DNA of 17,738 bases from JALHRI01 sp044351685 (GTDB lineage: Bacteria; Pseudomonadota; Alphaproteobacteria; Rickettsiales; UBA3002), in contig JBILFK010000021.1 of the NCBI GenBank assembly GCA_044351685.1, forward strand, positions 1 to 17,738. The letters run 5' to 3'. Positions 14,845 to 17,738 of this stretch are shown one piece after another. Position 1 is the stretch's first letter. Each line of letters begins with the position of its first letter. The notes under the pieces were generated by a model. It was not told where the DNA came from. It saw only the letters and a list, made by a program, of their open reading frames with translations, and did not search any database. Both the position numbers and the translations under genes were made by a program.

Positions 14845-15774
14845 TTAGGCGGCGCGGTCACTGGTCATACGGACGAATAAATCTTCTAAATCGACCTCTT
14901 GCGTGCTGACATCACGAATCGCCAGCCCAAGCCCCTGCACGCGCGAGAGAATATCGCCCACCTGACTTTGGCTTGGCTGATACTGAATCACCAGTTTTCC
15001 CTGCTTTACGCTGGCCTGCAAATCGGCAAGCGCGCCCGGCACTTCAGTAAGCGGAGCGCTTAAGGTGAGAATAATTGCTTTGCTATCGACCCCCTGCATT
15101 AAATGCTCGGTGGTATCGTGGGCAATGACATTGCCGTGATGGATAATGGCGATATCGTCGCAGAGTTCTTCGGCTTCTTCCAGATAATGCGTGGTAAGCA
15201 AAATGGTGGTGCCGGCTTTGTTTAAGCGTTTGACATACTCCCATAGCTGGCGGCGCAGTTCCACATCGACCCCGGCGGTGGGTTCATCGAGCACCAACAA
15301 TTTCGGCGCATGCACCAGCGCCTTGCCCACCAGCAAGCGCCTGCGCATACCGCCTGAAAGCCGGCGCGAAGGAACATCGGCCTTATCGGCCAGCCCCATG
15401 GCTTCAATAATTTCCTGCGTGCGGCGCTGTGCTTTGGGGATGCCATAATAGCCCGCGGTAATTTCAAGCGCCTGACGCACGGTAAAAAACGTATCGAGCA
15501 CCAGTTCCTGTGGCACTACGCCAATCGATTGGCGGGCAGCGCGGGTGGCGGTATCAATGTCGTGCCCGCAAATTTCTACTGTGCCAGACGTTTTAATCAC
15601 CAGCCCAGCCATAATGTTGATCAGCGTCGATTTCCCCGCGCCATTGGGCCCAAGCAGGCCAAAGAACGCGCCTTGCGGCACTTCCAGATTCACGCCCTTC
15701 AGCGCAATTTTCTCTTCGCCGGTTTTACCGCGATAGGTTTTTTTAAGGTCGGTGATGCGAATGGCTGCTGTCAT
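14845..15774 (-). CDS. ABC-2 type transporter ATP-binding protein (YadG-like), no adjacent permease
   Basis: The protein is 309 residues long. Motifs are Walker A GPNGAGKST (42-50), Q-loop Gln89 in GVVPQEL, signature LSGGMRRRLLVGKAL (139-153), Walker B LLVLDEPTAGVD (159-170), H-loop His196 in LTTHYLEEAEELC, and a C-terminal extension (about 225-309) typical of ABC-2 exporters such as YadG, DrrA or NodI. These work with a six-segment permease such as YadH. None follows here; the next gene downstream is the outer-membrane protein gene. The permease may be elsewhere or lost. Exported substrate unknown. The gene starts 87 bases after the small secreted protein gene, so it may have its own promoter. 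Confidence 0.94.
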   Translation of the reverse strand: MTAAIRITDLKKTYRGKTGEEKIALKGVNLEVPQGAFFGLLGPNGAGKSTLINIMAGLVIKTSGTVEICGHDIDTATRAARQSIGVVPQELVLDTFFTVRQALEITAGYYGIPKAQRRTQEIIEAMGLADKADVPSRRLSGGMRRRLLVGKALVHAPKLLVLDEPTAGVDVELRRQLWEYVKRLNKAGTTILLTTHYLEEAEELCDDIAIIHHGNVIAHDTTEHLMQGVDSKAIILTLSAPLTEVPGALADLQASVKQGKLVIQYQPSQSQVGDILSRVQGLGLAIRDVSTQEVDLEDLFVRMTSDRAA

Positions 15775-15829
15775 TGTTTCGATATACGCTGGTTTTGCAC
15801 CGAGGCAAAGGATTTTGCAGCACTATTCA

Positions 15830-15852
15830 GGAAACAATCCGTTCATGTTTCC
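15830..15852 (-). other. Inverted repeat between the small secreted protein gene and the ABC ATPase gene
   Basis: GGAAACA and TGTTTCC form a perfect 7-bp inverted repeat with a 9-base loop, just after the stop of the small secreted protein gene. It has no U-tract. It could be an operator for the ABC gene or a weak terminator. Confidence 0.35.
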
Positions 15853-15861
15853 GCCTATGCC

Positions 15862-16197
15862 CTAGTGCGATGTGGGCGCGCTGCTGGCGGGGCGGGTGGC
15901 AATTTGGCACGCGCGGCGCATTTCGGGGGTATCGTCACCCAGCGTAATGAAATTGCACAGGGTGCTATCGACCCATGCTTTGGCGATCTCGAAAAAACAC
16001 TGGTCGCGCACGTAAATCGGAACGCGGCTTTCTGCATCCTCAAGTATGCATGCTGTATCAATAGCTAAACATGCCGTGGCTTGTGCGTGTTTATTTCCCG
16101 TATGCTGCAAGGGCAGCGTGGGGCACGCGCCTGCAAGTGCCGAAAACGGGAGTAACAGCACAGCACACAGGCTGAATCGGAACCATGATGGAAGCAT
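15862..16197 (-). CDS. Small secreted six-cysteine protein of unknown function
   Basis: The protein is 111 residues long with a Sec signal peptide (1-22, MLPSWFRFSLCAVLLLPFSA then LA, cleavage after ALA). The mature part has six cysteines (25, 43, 50, 67, 81, 97), suggesting up to three disulfides in the periplasm. The segment VRDQCFFEIAKAWVDSTLC...RRACQIA has the pattern RDxCxxxIAxxxxDxxxCxxI, seen in short Cys repeats of other secreted bacterial and archaeal proteins. I cannot assign a family. I chose the ATG at 16197, which gives a clean signal peptide and begins 19 bases after the der stop; an upstream in-frame start at 16329 would overlap der by over 100 bases and spoil the signal. No clear ribosome site is visible, so coupling to der is likely. 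Confidence 0.68.
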   Translation of the reverse strand: MLPSWFRFSLCAVLLLPFSALAGACPTLPLQHTGNKHAQATACLAIDTACILEDAESRVPIYVRDQCFFEIAKAWVDSTLCNFITLGDDTPEMRRACQIATRPASSAPTSH

Positions 16198-16216
16198 ACG
16201 CAGCAAGTTAATGAGG

Positions 16217-17608
16217 TTAGTCTTTTTTGACAAACGGATTATTGCTGACCTTGAGCTGCATGCGAATCGGCACGCCGGGCAAATCGAAATTTTCGCGCAG
16301 CCCGCGCACCAGATAACGCAGATACGCATCGGGGAATTCTTTTTCCATATTGCAGTGAAGTTGGAACGTGGGCGGGCGCGTTTTGATTTGCGTGATGTAT
16401 TTGATTTTTATGCGCCTGCCCCGCACCAGTGGCGGCGAGTGGCGCGCCAACATATCTTCGAGCCAGCGGTTGAGGCCAGCGGTGGCCACACGCTTATTCC
16501 ACACCGCATGGGTGGCCAGCGCCGCATCGAGCAATTCGTTTAACCCTTCAGCCTTGAGTGCCGAACACGGCACCAGCGATACCGATTCCAGCTGCGCCAA
16601 ATGTTCGCCCAAAAGCAGGCGCAATTCTTCGAGATATTCTTTGCGTTTGGTTTTCACCAGATCCCATTTATTCAGGCCAATAATGCAGGCGCGGCCTTCG
16701 CGCTCGACCAGTGCAGCAATGGTGGCATCTTGTTTTTCAAGTGGTGCGGTCGCATCGAGCAGTACCACCACAATTTCGGCATATTGCACGGCGCGCAAAC
16801 TATCGGCCACCGAGAGTTTTTCGAGTTTCTCCTGCACTTTGGCGCGCTTGCGAATACCAGCGGTATCCACCAGTTTCAGCGCCCTGCCCTTAAATTCAAA
16901 TGGCAAACTGATCGAATCACGCGTGATGCCCGCTTCTGGCCCCACAAGCAGGCGATCTTCGCCGATGAGTGCATTGATAAGCGTGGATTTTCCGGCGTTC
17001 GGGCGACCCACAATGGCAATGGAAATCGGGCGATTGCCGTGTTCTTCTTCTTCGGATTCTTCGGATTCTTCACGCGCTATTTTTTTGCGCACGCGTTTGG
17101 GCAGTGGTGTGCTGCCCTGCATGAACATGCTCAGCGCATCGTACAGCTCGCCAAGCCCTTCGCCGTGCTCGGCGGAGATAAATGCTGTGTGTTCAAAGCC
17201 CAGCGCATAAATATCGCCCATCGCCATTTGCGCGGCGCGGCCTTCGGCCTTGTTGGCCACCAGCACCATCGGCTTGCCGCCAATGCGCACTTCGCGGGCA
17301 AAATGCTCATCGATCGGGGTAACACCCGCACGCACATCGACCAGAAATAACACAATATCGGCTTCGCGAATCGCTTCACGCGTTTGCTGCAGCATGCGCG
17401 ATTCCAGTGCGCCGGCATTGGCTTGTTCCATACCGGCCGTATCGATCAGCGTGAAATCTAAATCGGCAAGCGATGCTTCCGCGTAGCGCCTGTCACGCGT
17501 GACACCGGGTTGATCATCGACCAGCGCTAAGCGCTTACCCACCAAGCGATTAAACAAGGTGGATTTACCAACATTTGGCCTGCCAATAATCGCGACTTTG
17601 GGCGGCAT
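16217..17608 (-). CDS. der: Ribosome-assembly GTPase Der (EngA)
   Basis: Der is an essential double GTPase acting in 50S subunit assembly. At 463 residues it is of normal length. G domain 1 has GRPNVGKSTLFNRLVG (9-24), GVTRDR, LIDTAGME and VANKAEG, where family members usually have NKxD or NKxE. G domain 2 has GRPNAGKSTLINALIGE (200-216), GITRDS, LVDTAGIRKR and LNKWDLV. The C-terminal KH-like domain includes KIKYITQIKTRPPTF and RYLVRGLRENFDLPGVPIR. The linker between the G domains is acidic (EESEESEEEE, near 179-188) and partly coded by a 9-base tandem repeat. The ATG overlaps the bamB stop by one base (TAATG), the conserved bamB-der arrangement. Confidence 0.98.
   Translation of the reverse strand: MPPKVAIIGRPNVGKSTLFNRLVGKRLALVDDQPGVTRDRRYAEASLADLDFTLIDTAGMEQANAGALESRMLQQTREAIREADIVLFLVDVRAGVTPIDEHFAREVRIGGKPMVLVANKAEGRAAQMAMGDIYALGFEHTAFISAEHGEGLGELYDALSMFMQGSTPLPKRVRKKIAREESEESEEEEHGNRPISIAIVGRPNAGKSTLINALIGEDRLLVGPEAGITRDSISLPFEFKGRALKLVDTAGIRKRAKVQEKLEKLSVADSLRAVQYAEIVVVLLDATAPLEKQDATIAALVEREGRACIIGLNKWDLVKTKRKEYLEELRLLLGEHLAQLESVSLVPCSALKAEGLNELLDAALATHAVWNKRVATAGLNRWLEDMLARHSPPLVRGRRIKIKYITQIKTRPPTFQLHCNMEKEFPDAYLRYLVRGLRENFDLPGVPIRMQLKVSNNPFVKKD
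17054..17071 (-). repeat. 9-base tandem repeat in the der linker
   Basis: GGATTCTTC occurs twice in tandem on the plus strand, coding EES-type residues in the acidic linker between the two Der G domains. It can change length in units of three codons without harming the frame. Confidence 0.5.
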
Positions 17609-17738
17609 TAGCGGTACGCCTGCAAGGTGGCATTTTGCCGCACAAAAAATAACGTTTCACGCGCAATTACCGGCGAAGATGCGGCATCTTCACCTACCTC
17701 AAGCGCACCCAGTTTTTTGCCCGTATCGGCGCGGAAGC
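17608..17738 (-). CDS. bamB: Outer-membrane assembly lipoprotein BamB, C-terminal fragment (5' end outside window)
   Basis: Only the last 43 codons are in the window, ending FRADTGKKLGALEVGEDAAS then SPVIARETLFFVRQNATLQA and YR. The DTGKKLG string is a PQQ-type beta-propeller repeat (xDxxTGxxLW) and the ending is like the last blade of BamB, a lipoprotein of the BAM complex that inserts outer-membrane proteins. Its position directly upstream of der, with TAATG overlap, is the conserved bamB-der order and is the strongest support for the name. Confidence 0.85.
   Translation of the reverse strand, partial: FRADTGKKLGALEVGEDAASSPVIARETLFFVRQNATLQAYR

Noticed and set aside
1..17738. CRISPR arrays, insertion sequences, prophage genes
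   Set aside because: No regularly spaced repeats, transposase or phage structural motifs were found when reading both strands.

Overview
The window looks like a chromosomal piece of an alphaproteobacterium. Supporting this are the carA/carB pair, the bamB-der junction, a tRNA-Arg(CCG) with an encoded CCA, and a pseudopilin ending of a type I associate with alphaproteobacterial genomes. Most of the window is moderately GC-rich. The clear exception is the AT-richer mrr-like gene. No genus can be named from sequence alone. There is no rRNA, CRISPR array, transposase or intact prophage.

Region 1 (1-5851, minus strand) runs in transcription order manC-type sugar-nucleotide gene, pseudopilin gene with a frameshifted end, carA, an Mrr-family PD-(D/E)xK nuclease gene, carB (cut by the window edge). 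The nuclease gene sits exactly between carA and carB. It overlaps carA by 4 bases and carB by 8 bases, so a restriction-type enzyme is translationally wired into the carbamoyl-phosphate synthase operon. carB also seems to lack 16 residues between its two ATP-binding arginines.

Region 2 (5963-13045, plus strand) is one long head-to-tail series: a membrane fusion protein, a LolD/MacB-type ATPase and two FtsX-type permeases (a tripartite-style exporter), then an SDR-fold protein lacking the catalytic Tyr, a 44-residue DUF2256 zinc-ribbon protein, a DUF3429 membrane protein, a renalase-like FAD oxidoreductase, and a membrane-anchored SOUL-family protein without any His or Cys. Stops and starts overlap or nearly touch through most of it. 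The last five genes recall clusters linked in other proteobacteria to light or singlet-oxygen stress; that is inference.

Region 3 (13046-13436) is a gene-poor interval with a tRNA-Arg(CCG) on the minus strand, a second copy of its last 21 bases 77 bases away, and three inverted repeats. It looks like a tRNA-linked integration scar or a decayed tandem tRNA.

Region 4 (13437-17738, minus strand) runs in transcription order bamB (3' end only), der, a small secreted six-cysteine protein, an ABC-2 type ATPase without an adjacent permease, and an outer-membrane beta-barrel protein with a long Asp/Glu-rich insert. Here bamB and der are the conserved core and the rest looks accessory.
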